Below are positions 51,227-61,182 of a stretch of DNA of 62,904 nt, in pieces. The position numbers were made by a program, and so were the translations under genes. The stretch comes from Pelagibacteraceae bacterium AG-426-G02 (GTDB taxonomy: Bacteria; Pseudomonadota; Alphaproteobacteria; Pelagibacterales; Pelagibacteraceae): the NCBI GenBank assembly GCA_003213155.1, contig QCNQ01000006.1, positions 1-62,904 on the forward strand. Direction: 5' to 3'. The first letter of the stretch is position 1, and each line of letters opens with the position of its first letter. The notes under the pieces were generated by a model. That model was not told the origin of the DNA. It did not search any database and worked only from the letters and a program-made list of their open reading frames with translations.

Positions 51227-53380
51227 TTAATCAATACCTAGGTGTTTTTTTCTTTTTTCAACCCAAGATCTAATCAGATTATCAAATATAAGAGCTATAA
51301 AAGCTACACAAATACCAAGTGTTAACCCAATCCCAGCACCTTTTTTATCTGATAGTGCTTTTAATATATATTGTCCTAAATCTTCAGTGCCAATGAAAGC
51401 TCCAATAATTACCATGAATAAAGCAAATACAATTGTTTGATTTATACCAAGCATCATGTGAGGAAAAGCTAAAGGAAATTCTATCTTTGTTAATCTTTGA
51501 AATTTATTGACACCAGACATGGTTGCAGCATCGTGTAAACCAGCAGGAACACTCCTCAATCCCTCGATGGTGTATCTAGTAGCAGGTATTGTTGCATAAA
51601 CTATAACAGCTATTAAAACAGATGTATCCGTAATACCAAATAACATCATCACTGGAATTAGATAAACAAATGATGGGAATGTTTGAAAAATATCACATAC
51701 TCCTAACATGAAATTAGCAGAGCGTTTATTTTGAAAACATAATGTTCCAACTGTAAATCCAATAGTACAAGATACAATTACTCCAAATGTTGCCATATAA
51801 GTCGTTACTAAAGCCCTATCCCACCAAGGACTTAAGGCAATAAATAGTGTCAATCCACAAACAACTAAAGCTGAACGAATTCCACCAATTAGATATCCCG
51901 CACCAACAACTAAAACTATAGTTGCTACAGCTGGCATCCTTAAATATAAAGCCCTCATTGGTTGAAGCACCTCTTGAATGAGCCAAGTATTAAATGCTTT
52001 AATATAAACAAAAAAAGTATCAAAAATCCAATCAACCCCTTTATTCCAAAAATCAGCAGTTGATATTCCTTTATTATGTGGAACTTCAAATAGATAATTA
52101 AAACTACCTTTAAATAAAAAGGTTCCAATATAAGCCAGTACTATTCCAACAATTACAGTTGCTGCAAAAAATAAGATATTTTTATTTCTTTGAAAGAATG
52201 TCAGATTACCAAAATAATCTGTTTGTTTATTAGCCCAAGCTAATGACATTTTATCTAATAAAATCGCAATTAAGCTAATACACAAGCCTGCTTCCAGTGC
52301 TAATCCTATATTTAACTGATTTAGCGCCAATAGCAGATTAAATCCTAAACCTTTTGCACCAATAAAAGCTGAAATTACTGCCATGGAAAAACACACCATA
52401 ATGACTTGGTTAACACCAATTAAAATGTCTCTTCTTGCAGTTGGAATTAAAACTTTAAACATTAATTGCCAATTATTACATCCACTCATTCTTCCAGCTT
52501 CAATAACTTCTGGAGGTACTGCTCTTAAACCTAGTATGGTTAATAATATCATTGGTGGTATAGCTACAACCATAGTGATTATAACTGCAGCATGATCACC
52601 AACTCCAAAAAGAACCAAAGCAGGAACCAATACCGCATATTGTGGCATAGTCTGCATCACTAATAATATTGGATATAGAGCTTTCTCAACACGTTTACTT
52701 TTAAATGCTGCTATTCCTAAGCCTAACCCAAAAATAAACGACAATGGTGCTGCAACTAATATAAATGAGAGAGTTTGCATAGATGGTTTCCATTGACCAA
52801 ATATTGAAATATAAATCATCGTTAAACCAGCAAACAAAGCTAGACCTTTCCCGCTTACTTTATATGAAAGGATTGCTGCACCTGCTGCTACAATAGTCCA
52901 TGGTAATCCTGGAAGTTCAGCCCAAGGATTTTTATCGATCCAATCCCAACTGCTAAATGCTACTATAGTTTCAAGACCACCTAATAAAACCTCTCTTATT
53001 AACTGTATTAAGAAAGTCATAAACGCTGTTAAATTTCTACTTATTTGTAAAACTATAGGACGACTTTTAAACTCTTGTGTATCTTCATTCCAAACCTCAA
53101 TTGGCATCCATTCATTCATTAGGAAAAATAAAGAGTCGTTTATCCAAATAGGTAGCCAGCCTAGTAATGGAGGCAAACGCCAAAAAACATCAAAGGCATA
53201 ATATCTCACCTCTTTCCCTAAAAACACATAACTACTCTGATTTGGATCTTTTACAAATTCTGCTTGGCCACGGATAAATTTATATGTTTCTGGAACTTCA
53301 ATAGCGAAACATAAAGCAAAAAATACGATTAATAAGAATAACCATTGAAATGTTTTGGGGTATTTTTTTAAAAATTCCAT
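51227..53380 (-). CDS. tmoW: TMAO ABC transporter permease
   Basis: 717 residues, a fusion of two ProW-type permease halves. Each has the coupling loop (EAGRMSGCNNWQ and DAATMSGVNKFQ). It is related to glycine betaine permeases. The assignment to TMAO comes from its partner genes tmm and tdm; a betaine-type solute is the alternative. It follows tmoV by 2 bases. Confidence 0.85.
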   Translation of the reverse strand: MEFLKKYPKTFQWLFLLIVFFALCFAIEVPETYKFIRGQAEFVKDPNQSSYVFLGKEVRYYAFDVFWRLPPLLGWLPIWINDSLFFLMNEWMPIEVWNEDTQEFKSRPIVLQISRNLTAFMTFLIQLIREVLLGGLETIVAFSSWDWIDKNPWAELPGLPWTIVAAGAAILSYKVSGKGLALFAGLTMIYISIFGQWKPSMQTLSFILVAAPLSFIFGLGLGIAAFKSKRVEKALYPILLVMQTMPQYAVLVPALVLFGVGDHAAVIITMVVAIPPMILLTILGLRAVPPEVIEAGRMSGCNNWQLMFKVLIPTARRDILIGVNQVIMVCFSMAVISAFIGAKGLGFNLLLALNQLNIGLALEAGLCISLIAILLDKMSLAWANKQTDYFGNLTFFQRNKNILFFAATVIVGIVLAYIGTFLFKGSFNYLFEVPHNKGISTADFWNKGVDWIFDTFFVYIKAFNTWLIQEVLQPMRALYLRMPAVATIVLVVGAGYLIGGIRSALVVCGLTLFIALSPWWDRALVTTYMATFGVIVSCTIGFTVGTLCFQNKRSANFMLGVCDIFQTFPSFVYLIPVMMLFGITDTSVLIAVIVYATIPATRYTIEGLRSVPAGLHDAATMSGVNKFQRLTKIEFPLAFPHMMLGINQTIVFALFMVIIGAFIGTEDLGQYILKALSDKKGAGIGLTLGICVAFIALIFDNLIRSWVEKRKKHLGID

Positions 53381-53382
53381 AA

Positions 53383-54411
53383 TTAATTATTATTTTTTCT
53401 TCCTCCAAAAACTGTATTAATAATTTTAGTTGGGTTTATAGAGCCCACAATTTCATTTTTACTATCGATCACAGCTACGGCTTTTTCTTGAGTAAGAATT
53501 TTTTCTGCAACATTTTCGATTATTTCATCCTTTGAAACTTTTAAATCACCTAAATCATTTTTAGATGCATCCATTACATCTTCAATTAATAAAACTTTTT
53601 CTCTTGGAACCTCTTCTGTAAACTTTCGTACGTACTCTGTGGCTGGATTTAAAACAATATTTGCAGGGGTATCTAATTGCTCAATTATACCATCTTTCAT
53701 AATTGCGATACGATCAGCAAGTTTTAAAGCTTCATCAAAATCATGAGTAATAAACATAATTGTTTTTTGTAATTTTTCTTGAAGTCTTAAAAATTCATCT
53801 TGCATTTCTTTTCTTATTAAAGGATCTAAAGCTGAAAATGGTTCATCTAAAAACCAAATATCTGGTTCGACTGCCAAAGATCTAGCGATACCAACTCGTT
53901 GTTGCTGTCCTCCAGATAATTCTCTTGGAAAATAGTTTTCTCTTCCATCAAGTCCAACTAGCTTGACCATATCCATTGCTTTACTGATACTATCCTCGGT
54001 TTTAATACCTTTAATCTGAAGTGGAAAAGCGATGTTCTCCACAACTGTTTTATGAGGCAGTAAAGCAAAGCTTTGGAAAACCATACCCATTTTATTTCTT
54101 CTTAGTTCAATAAGCTCTTTGTTGTTTAGTTGTAATAGATCTTGTCCTTCAATGAAAATTTTACCACCTGTTGCATCTGTTAATCTAGATATACATCTCA
54201 ATAATGTTGATTTACCTGAACCAGACAAACCCATGACAACTAACATCTCACCTTTTGAGACTTCAAATGATGCGTTGTTTACACCTACGATACATCCATT
54301 TTTTTGAAAAGTTTTGGCATCAACATTTCCATTTGACTCTTGAAGCATTTTTTTGGCATTTGATCCAAAAATTTTGTAGACATTTTCACATTTAATTACT
54401 GTCTCAGCCAT
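53383..54411 (-). CDS. tmoV: TMAO ABC transporter ATP-binding protein
   Basis: 342 residues. Walker A GLSGSGKST, signature LSGGQQQR, Walker B IWFLDEPF, and the switch histidine ITHDFDEA. The C-terminal ~90 residues are a CBS-type regulatory part, as in ProV/OpuAA. With tmoW it completes the transport core. Confidence 0.87.
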   Translation of the reverse strand: MAETVIKCENVYKIFGSNAKKMLQESNGNVDAKTFQKNGCIVGVNNASFEVSKGEMLVVMGLSGSGKSTLLRCISRLTDATGGKIFIEGQDLLQLNNKELIELRRNKMGMVFQSFALLPHKTVVENIAFPLQIKGIKTEDSISKAMDMVKLVGLDGRENYFPRELSGGQQQRVGIARSLAVEPDIWFLDEPFSALDPLIRKEMQDEFLRLQEKLQKTIMFITHDFDEALKLADRIAIMKDGIIEQLDTPANIVLNPATEYVRKFTEEVPREKVLLIEDVMDASKNDLGDLKVSKDEIIENVAEKILTQEKAVAVIDSKNEIVGSINPTKIINTVFGGRKNNN

Positions 54412-54476
54412 AAATCTTAATTAAGTTATATGAAAATAAGGTAAAATTAAATCCATAATATTGTAACCATTTCACC

Positions 54477-55028
54477 TTAAAAATTTTTAATAAAATAAAC
54501 TCTAGTATCAATTCCAGTACTTAAGAAACTTAGGGCTTCACCACTAACAGTTATTGACTCATTTACCCCTACATTGTTTCCGCTTACTGTAAAACCTGCA
54601 AAACACTTATTTTTTGTGTCATCCCATTTTACAAACGTCTCATCAATTTTATTTCCGTTAATTGTATAAATTTCATGAGCTCTAAAATTTAAAAAATTTG
54701 CACCCATTATCGCACGTTGTGGGATCAACTTTGTTGCCTTACAAACTTGTTCATATACTTCATCACTTAGTTTGAAATGATCAGTGCCATCAAATGTAAC
54801 TAATATGCCAGAAGGAAGTTTTGAAATAAGCTCACTTAATTTTTTCTCTTGAGCAATTCTTTCCTCCTCAAGTTTCATTTTTCTTACCAATTCATCACCT
54901 CCACCAAACATAATGTTTAAAACGAAAAAAGATGATATGACTATTAGGATAATAATTACTAACCCACCAAATTGTTTGGTGAATTCAGGTAAATTTTTAA
55001 TCTTATCTAAGTTACTTTCTTTTGACAT
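54477..55028 (-). CDS. Membrane-anchored protein of unknown function
   Basis: 183 residues with one membrane helix (about 21-42), then a coiled-coil-like charged stretch (KMKLEEERIAQEKKLSELI) and a ~110-residue soluble domain with two cysteines. It lies outside the membrane core. It is not recognised. It is the last of three unknown genes lying between tmoV and tmoX, and ends 66 bases from tmoV. Confidence 0.65.
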   Translation of the reverse strand: MSKESNLDKIKNLPEFTKQFGGLVIIILIVISSFFVLNIMFGGGDELVRKMKLEEERIAQEKKLSELISKLPSGILVTFDGTDHFKLSDEVYEQVCKATKLIPQRAIMGANFLNFRAHEIYTINGNKIDETFVKWDDTKNKCFAGFTVSGNNVGVNESITVSGEALSFLSTGIDTRVYFIKNF

Positions 55029-55406
55029 TTAATCTTGTAATTTACCATTTTTCCAAATTCCAGATTTCACTGATCCATCAGACCAAGTAAAAGTTCCTTT
55101 ACCATTCATAAATCCTTTAGCCCATTCACCTTCATAGGTTGACCCATCGGGAAATGTCAAAATACCAATTCCACTCCATTCACTATTCTTGAATTCGCCT
55201 TTGTAAATATATCCATTTGGCCAAGTCTCAACACCTTGACCATTTTTTTTTGTACCTACCCACTCTCCTTCGTAAGTTGTTTTGTCAGTGTAAACCCACT
55301 TACCGAAACCATTTTCACAATTACCCTCCTTACATCCGGTGCTTCTAGCTAAAGCAACCGATGAAATTAAGAAACTTAAAATTATGGTGAGAAGAAATTT
55401 TTTCAT
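55029..55406 (-). CDS. Exported MORN-repeat protein
   Basis: 125 residues from the ATG at 55406 (an ATG two codons earlier at 55412 also fits). Signal peptide to about residue 20. Then four to five MORN units of ~23 residues, with the pattern YxGEWxxGxxxGxGxxxxxDGxxY. MORN repeats bind membranes or proteins. Its end abuts the next gene directly. Confidence 0.85.
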   Translation of the reverse strand: MKKFLLTIILSFLISSVALARSTGCKEGNCENGFGKWVYTDKTTYEGEWVGTKKNGQGVETWPNGYIYKGEFKNSEWSGIGILTFPDGSTYEGEWAKGFMNGKGTFTWSDGSVKSGIWKNGKLQD

Positions 55407-55440
55407 GAGCATAGTTTACACAAAAACAATTAAAAAAAAA

Positions 55441-55902
55441 TTAGACTTTTTTGTCATTTTCAGTGCAAGAATAAATAGAAATATATTTTTCAGAATTTTC
55501 ACTTTTTATATTTTTGGTAATTTCATGAATTAATTCACCTGTTTTCCTAGTAATAATACCTGACTCAGAATAATTTTTTTCTTTATCGATAGATTTAAAT
55601 AAAACCACATCTTTATTTACAACCTTTACATTTAACGATTCAGACTCAGAAAGAAATAATGTTAATCCCGTTATTAAAAGAGTTTGTGGTTTTTTTGATT
55701 GAATTTTAAATTTGTCTAAATCTTTTTCTTTTAAATCTTTTGCCAGAAAAGTTTGATAATTATATTCAGAATTTTTAATAATTTTTTTTTCTAGTGAACA
55801 CTTAAACTCAAGATTAATGTCTTCATTAATATTTATATCTTTTGCTAAAACTCCATTAAAAAAAAAGAAATTTACAAATATAAAAAGTAATATTTTAATC
55901 AT
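55441..55902 (-). CDS. Exported protein of unknown function, 153 residues
   Basis: The first 20 residues (MIKILLFIFVNFFFFNGVLA) are a signal peptide. The mature part is rich in K, E, N and strands, with two cysteines near the ends (FKCSLEKK and YSCTEND). Not recognised. It is the first gene after the tmoX terminator, 35 bases from the MORN gene. Confidence 0.65.
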   Translation of the reverse strand: MIKILLFIFVNFFFFNGVLAKDININEDINLEFKCSLEKKIIKNSEYNYQTFLAKDLKEKDLDKFKIQSKKPQTLLITGLTLFLSESESLNVKVVNKDVVLFKSIDKEKNYSESGIITRKTGELIHEITKNIKSENSEKYISIYSCTENDKKV

Positions 55903-55913
55903 AAATTTTATCT

Positions 55914-55949
55914 AAAAAAAAATCTCCCCCAACGTTGTTGGGAGAGATT
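55914..55949 (-). terminator. Intrinsic terminator after tmoX
   Basis: A 13-bp stem (55921-55933 with 55937-55949, one G-T mismatch) with a 3-base loop; on the minus strand a run of nine T follows. It ends the tmoX transcript, so tmoX is a single-gene unit. Confidence 0.8.
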
Positions 55950-55972
55950 TAAAGATTTAATAGCTCTTAACC

Positions 55973-56917
55973 TTATTTAGTAAAAGCTTGCCAAACTTTC
56001 TTATTGTCTGCTAACCATTTTTTAGCTGCATCCTCATGAGTCATTTTGTCAACGTCAACTAAAGCTGCCATTGCACCAATTTGACTTGTTGAGAACGAAA
56101 GTTTTTTAAATGCCGCTGCTGCTTTTGGATGAGTTTTTGGAAAATCAGCATTAACTGCTTTTTTCAAATAACCATCTGGTGAACCACATTTTCCATCACC
56201 ACCATCCTCTGGTCTACAACCAGCTGTGTATGGAGGAAAGTCGATAAATGTAAAACCAGCACCATCAGTAAAGTTTGGTGTCCAGTTAAAGATGATTGTT
56301 CCTCTTCCTTCTTTTTCAGCTGCAGCTAACTCTGCCCATAAAGCATCTGCACTTCCAGCAAATTTAACCCACCAAAGATCACCTAAACCTAAAGCGTCAA
56401 CTCTTTGTGGAATTAAATCACCATGCCATGTTTGTGGACCTTCCAACATTCTTCCTTTTCCATTTGGAGAGTCAGGTGTTGTAAAGTTTTTTGCACAATC
56501 TGGATTTTTTAATGCTGTCCAATCTGGTAAACCAGGACATAATCCTTTTTCAGCAACCCAATTAGGATAACCCATATCCTCTAGAGTTCTTGCCTCATGA
56601 TCTCCCCAATCTAACAAACCACCTTTATCCAAAGCAGTTGTGAATGATTTACCAAAAGCAGATTCCCATACCTCATGAGATATAGTTACATCACCAATTC
56701 TAATTGACTCGTATACTGCTTGAGAGTCAGCATTAACGTATTTTACGTTGTTACCCATACTTTCGAACATTCCACCAATAACATAGGCCATTACAATTTG
56801 ACTTGACCAGTTATGTGTCGGAATAACGATGGGTTTTTTACTATCTGCATTTGCAATACCAGCGAAACTTACCGCTGAGATTATCATTACAGATATAAAT
56901 GATATTATTTTTCGCAT
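55973..56917 (-). CDS. tmoX: TMAO-binding periplasmic protein
   Basis: 314 residues; signal peptide to about residue 24. ProX/OpuAC-type: PIVIPTHNWSSQIVMAYVIGG and IIFNWTPNFTDGAGFTF provide the aromatic box residues that hold quaternary and N-oxide head groups. Divergent from tdm. Its neighbours Tmm and Tdm support TMAO as ligand; betaine or choline are the alternatives. It is separated from tmoV/W by three genes. Confidence 0.85.
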   Translation of the reverse strand: MRKIISFISVMIISAVSFAGIANADSKKPIVIPTHNWSSQIVMAYVIGGMFESMGNNVKYVNADSQAVYESIRIGDVTISHEVWESAFGKSFTTALDKGGLLDWGDHEARTLEDMGYPNWVAEKGLCPGLPDWTALKNPDCAKNFTTPDSPNGKGRMLEGPQTWHGDLIPQRVDALGLGDLWWVKFAGSADALWAELAAAEKEGRGTIIFNWTPNFTDGAGFTFIDFPPYTAGCRPEDGGDGKCGSPDGYLKKAVNADFPKTHPKAAAAFKKLSFSTSQIGAMAALVDVDKMTHEDAAKKWLADNKKVWQAFTK

Positions 56918-57016
56918 TTATTCCCCTTTCTTAATATTAAGTCTGAATAGTATGTGCCTAAGTAAAATGATAGTCAACTAATAGATATTTATATAATATA
57001 ATAATAGATATAAAAA

Positions 57017-59356
57017 ATGTCGCTGACTACATTAGATATAAAAGAACCTGGTCTAAATATACTACCACCTGGAGTTGAAAGACACGTTGTAAACGCTGGT
57101 GGGCTAACTGGTTTACAAATTTTTCCAGATGATGAAATAGAAATCATTAATGATGAGGGAAATCAAATTTGTGAAATAATTTGTTTCGACAAAGATGGAA
57201 AATCTGAACTCGCAATTTTAAATTTGAAAGAAAATAGCGACAAAAGTTTCATTAAAGAGATTTTAAAAAAAAAGGATGAAAGTTCTCTAGCTACAAATTT
57301 TCAATTAAAAAAAAGAAATCTAGATTTAAATAAATCGCATTCTTCAATTTTATTTGATGAAAAAACACCTAGCGGTGAAAAAATTAAATTAAAATCTAAA
57401 GATAAGTGTTATGTTATTTTCTCTGCACCTCAAAATGACATGTTGGTAAGTGAACAAAACCCATCTGGTGATTTAATATTATTCATAAAAAGAGCTAAAA
57501 TTACAAATGATAAAGAATTATCAATAATTCCTGACCCCGTGTTTGAGCCACATTACGAAAAAAATATTGATAGACAAACTGCTATTTCTTTTCAAGTTAA
57601 AGAAGGTGATTACATTCAAATTATTAGTCCAGCAGGTAGACAATGCTCTGACTTTGTTGCATTTGATACAAGAAAACTTGATAAAAGAATTGAAAAAGGA
57701 CTTGATTGGCAGACCACACGAACCTTCATGGGTAATACTTTTCCTGGGCCAGGATTGTTCTCAAAATTTTATGACACAGATCATGAACCTTTAGTTGAGG
57801 TGATTAGAGATACAGTTGGTAAACATGATACATTTAATTTAGCTTGCACATCAAAATATTATGAGGATGCAGGTTATTTTGGTCATCCAAATTGTTCGGA
57901 TAATCTAAATAATGCCATGGCCGAATATGGAGTTGAAAAACAAAAAGGTTGGCAAGCAATTAATTTATTTTTTAACACCTCAGCAACTGGTTTAAATTCT
58001 GTCATTTCTGATGAGTCATTTGCAAGACCTGGAGATTATGTAATGTTTAGAGCATTAAAAGATTTAACTATTGGAACGACAGCATGTCCAAGTGATATTG
58101 ATGCATGTAATTCATGGAATCCCACAGATATTTTTGTTAGAACCTATGACAAAAAAAAAGAATTTTCAAAATCATTTGCTTTTAGAATGAAAACAGACTC
58201 TGAAAAAAAACTTACTAGAAATTCTGGGTTTTATGAGAGAACATCAAAATTAACTAGAAATTTTATTGATGCTAGAGGTTTTTGGCTTCCAAATGATTAC
58301 ACAAAACATGGTGTGGTAGAAGAATATAATGCGTGCAGAGAGAATGCTGTTTTAATTGATTTATCATCATTAAGAAAATTTGAAATTATAGGACCAGATG
58401 CTGAAGAATTAATGAATTATACTTTAACTAGAAATATTAAAAAACTTGCTGTTGGACAAATTGTTTATTCAGCAATGTGCTATGAAAACGGCATGATGTT
58501 CGATGATGGCACTTTATTTAGATTAAGTGAAACTGGATTTAGATGGATTTGCGGAGACGAGTATGCAGGGGAGTGGCTTAAAGAAGTTGCTCAAAAGAAA
58601 AAATTCAAAGTAAATATAAAAAACTCAACAGATCAAATTAGCAACGTTTCCATTCAAGGTCCGAAAAGTAGAGAAATTTTAAAAAAGATGATTTTTACAC
58701 CTCCGACACAGCCTGCAATCGATGAGCTAGAATGGTTTAGGTTTTCAATTTGCAGAGTTGAAGAACTCCAAGGAATACCATTAATTGTCTCTAGAACTGG
58801 TTACACAGGTGAACTTGGTTATGAGATATGGTGCCATCCAAAAGATGCACCAAAAGTATGGGATAAACTTATGGAGTATGGCAAAAATGATAATTTAATA
58901 CCTGCTGGATTTGCTGCTTTAGATAAATTGAGAATTGAAGCAGGTTTAATTTTGTTTGGTAACGAATTTGATGGTCAACAGGATCCGTTTGAAGCTGGAA
59001 TTGGTTTTGCAGTCCCTCTCAAATCAAAGGAAGAAGATTTTATTGGTAAAAGTGTTTTGAAAGAAAGAAAAGCAAATCCACAAAAAAAACTTGTTGGTCT
59101 TGAGTTAATTGGTAAAGAACCTTCAGGTCATGGTGACTGTGTACATGTTGGCAGATCTCAAGTAGGTGTAATTACAAGTGGTTGTTTATCTACTACTCTC
59201 AATAAAAATATAGCTTTATGTAGAATTGATAATCAATATTCTGAAATAGGCACTGAGGTGGAGGTGGGTAAAATTGATGGTCATCAAAAAAGAATTTCTG
59301 CCAAAGTAGTTGCTTTCCCACACTTCGATCCTAAGAAAACTAGAGTTAGATCTTAA
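57017..59356 (+). CDS. tdm: TMAO demethylase
   Basis: 779 residues. The N-terminal half has a DUF1989-type metal domain (about 170-380: SPAGRQCSDFVAFD with C210, CTSKYYEDAGYFGHPNCSDN, ACPSDIDACN), and the C-terminal half is a GcvT THF domain (from about 417). Tdm cleaves TMAO to dimethylamine and formaldehyde; the folate domain can trap the formaldehyde as methylene-THF. It is followed by a small regulator with overlapping stop and start (TAATG). Confidence 0.93.
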   Translation: MSLTTLDIKEPGLNILPPGVERHVVNAGGLTGLQIFPDDEIEIINDEGNQICEIICFDKDGKSELAILNLKENSDKSFIKEILKKKDESSLATNFQLKKRNLDLNKSHSSILFDEKTPSGEKIKLKSKDKCYVIFSAPQNDMLVSEQNPSGDLILFIKRAKITNDKELSIIPDPVFEPHYEKNIDRQTAISFQVKEGDYIQIISPAGRQCSDFVAFDTRKLDKRIEKGLDWQTTRTFMGNTFPGPGLFSKFYDTDHEPLVEVIRDTVGKHDTFNLACTSKYYEDAGYFGHPNCSDNLNNAMAEYGVEKQKGWQAINLFFNTSATGLNSVISDESFARPGDYVMFRALKDLTIGTTACPSDIDACNSWNPTDIFVRTYDKKKEFSKSFAFRMKTDSEKKLTRNSGFYERTSKLTRNFIDARGFWLPNDYTKHGVVEEYNACRENAVLIDLSSLRKFEIIGPDAEELMNYTLTRNIKKLAVGQIVYSAMCYENGMMFDDGTLFRLSETGFRWICGDEYAGEWLKEVAQKKKFKVNIKNSTDQISNVSIQGPKSREILKKMIFTPPTQPAIDELEWFRFSICRVEELQGIPLIVSRTGYTGELGYEIWCHPKDAPKVWDKLMEYGKNDNLIPAGFAALDKLRIEAGLILFGNEFDGQQDPFEAGIGFAVPLKSKEEDFIGKSVLKERKANPQKKLVGLELIGKEPSGHGDCVHVGRSQVGVITSGCLSTTLNKNIALCRIDNQYSEIGTEVEVGKIDGHQKRISAKVVAFPHFDPKKTRVRS

Positions 59357-59706
59357 TGCCCAAAACAGCAAAAGATTTATTAGAATTTTGGGAAGATCAG
59401 ATGAAACTTTCCCACATGTCTAGTAACTATTTTTTTAGAAAATCACCTTCCCATTATCATATGATGCTTTTAGTTATGCACGCCTATAAATATAAAGAGG
59501 ACTTAACAGTTGAAGAATTAAAGACTAAATTGTTTAAAACTTCACGTCCTAAGTCAGCTTTAATGATTAATGAGGCATGTGAAAAAGGTTTTTTTTTCTT
59601 AGAAAAAACTTCTGGAGACCAGCGAAAAAAGCACATAAAGCCAAGTGTATCTTTTATAGAAGAGTTTAATAAATACATTGAAACCCTTAAACATCTAAGC
59701 TTTTAA
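59356..59706 (+). CDS. Small winged-helix regulator (MarR-like)
   Basis: 116 residues. The central part (LTVEELKTKLFKTSRPKSALMINEACEKGFFFLEKTSGDQRKKHI) is a winged helix with the MarR/PadR-like beta-wing at DQRKK. The start overlaps the tdm stop, so it is made together with it. It may control the tdm unit; DNA-binding site unknown. Confidence 0.65.
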   Translation: MPKTAKDLLEFWEDQMKLSHMSSNYFFRKSPSHYHMMLLVMHAYKYKEDLTVEELKTKLFKTSRPKSALMINEACEKGFFFLEKTSGDQRKKHIKPSVSFIEEFNKYIETLKHLSF

Positions 59707-59765
59707 AGCTTTATTATTTTTACTTATATTTTTTATATATATAAAAAATTATATATTTACGTCGC

Positions 59766-61112
59766 ATGAAAAATAAAGATGTGAGTATGTCATTACCGAC
59801 AAAAGCAAAAGTAGTAATTATCGGTGGGGGGATCCACGGATTAAGTACTGCTTGGAAGCTATCCGAAACGTATAAAAATCCAGGAGATATTGTTGTTTTA
59901 GAAAAGAAAGATACTGCGGCAGGTGCGAGCGGCATAGCTTGTGGTGTTGTTAGAAATAATTATTTTCAACCAGCAATGAGAGAATTAATGGCCCATTCAG
60001 TTTCAGTTTGGGAGAGTGATCCAAAAGCATTTAAATATAATCCAGTTGGTTATTTGCAAATATCACCTGAAGTTATGCATGAGGATGTCGCCAGTATTTA
60101 TGAACAACAAAGAGCAATTGGTTATGAGTCTGAATTTATAGAAGGTGAGAAAGATTGCATGAATTATATGAAGGGTATCTTTGATGATTGGCAAGCTCAA
60201 GGAATCACATCTATTCTGCATGAAAAAAAAGGTGGATATGCTTTTAATAAAGACTCAATTAAAGCACTTGAAAATAAATCTACCTCAAATGGTGTTCAAG
60301 TGATGAAGGGTGTTAGAGTTACAGGTTTTAAAAGAGGAAGTAATAGTAAAGCTGTAACTGGAGTAGAAACAGATAAAGGAACAATTGATTGTGAACAAGT
60401 CGTAATTGGTGCGGGACCTTGGGCAAGAGATTTTTGGAACATGTTAGAACTGCCCAAAACTGCTAACATTAAAGGTAAAGATGGTAAGATGCATGTTACT
60501 GATATGTGGACTTACTGGATGCTTCAAGAGGGTGTAATTGGAGTAGAGCCAGATTTCTTAAAAACAAATGATGGTAAACAACCGCCTGTGGTTCATGTCG
60601 ACTCTACTGCGCCATTGTATTCAGATAAAACAAAAAAATTAATTACAGATAAAATTTGGGGGATTTATTATAAGCCTGATATTGAAGGTTTAGGTGTTCA
60701 AGGAGGAACTTCTCCTTACATTGTTAAAAAACATTTCGATCAAGTAAACGTTGATCCATATGGGATTGAGTCACCAGAGTATCAAACAACTGATGCTTTT
60801 AGTGAAATGTGGTGTTCAGCTTTAGCTCATTGTCAAAAAAGATTTGAAGGGAAATCAGACCTGTATAGAAAAGGTCCTTCAGGTGGACTTGGGTGTATGA
60901 CCCCTGACTCTTTTCCGATCTTTGATAGATTTTTTGAAAATGTTTATATGATTGCTGATGCTAATCATGGATACAAAATGATTGGTGTTGGCGAACTAGT
61001 GGCAAAAGAAATTCTTGGTACTGAAAGTGATTTATTAAAACCATTTAGATTCAACCGTTACGAGAAGGGAGAATTGCACCCTACTTCGAACAGTCCGTTT
61101 CCTTGGAGCTAA
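59766..61112 (+). CDS. DAO-family FAD-dependent amine oxidoreductase
   Basis: 448 residues (an internal ATG at 59787 is also possible). FAD motif VVIIGGGIHGLSTAWKL; ASGIACGVVRNNYF, a segment like the N-terminus of SoxB/DadA; C-terminal GGLGCMTPDSFPIFDRF. It should oxidise an N-methyl amine or amino acid. The position between tdm and gmaS suggests a step on dimethylamine, methylamine or N-methylglutamate, but the substrate is not known. Confidence 0.8.
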   Translation: MKNKDVSMSLPTKAKVVIIGGGIHGLSTAWKLSETYKNPGDIVVLEKKDTAAGASGIACGVVRNNYFQPAMRELMAHSVSVWESDPKAFKYNPVGYLQISPEVMHEDVASIYEQQRAIGYESEFIEGEKDCMNYMKGIFDDWQAQGITSILHEKKGGYAFNKDSIKALENKSTSNGVQVMKGVRVTGFKRGSNSKAVTGVETDKGTIDCEQVVIGAGPWARDFWNMLELPKTANIKGKDGKMHVTDMWTYWMLQEGVIGVEPDFLKTNDGKQPPVVHVDSTAPLYSDKTKKLITDKIWGIYYKPDIEGLGVQGGTSPYIVKKHFDQVNVDPYGIESPEYQTTDAFSEMWCSALAHCQKRFEGKSDLYRKGPSGGLGCMTPDSFPIFDRFFENVYMIADANHGYKMIGVGELVAKEILGTESDLLKPFRFNRYEKGELHPTSNSPFPWS

Positions 61113-61182
61113 ACTTCAAGCCTAGACACTAATAAATTTTTCAGTTACGCTTGAGTAAATTTATAATTCATTGAGGGGAAAA

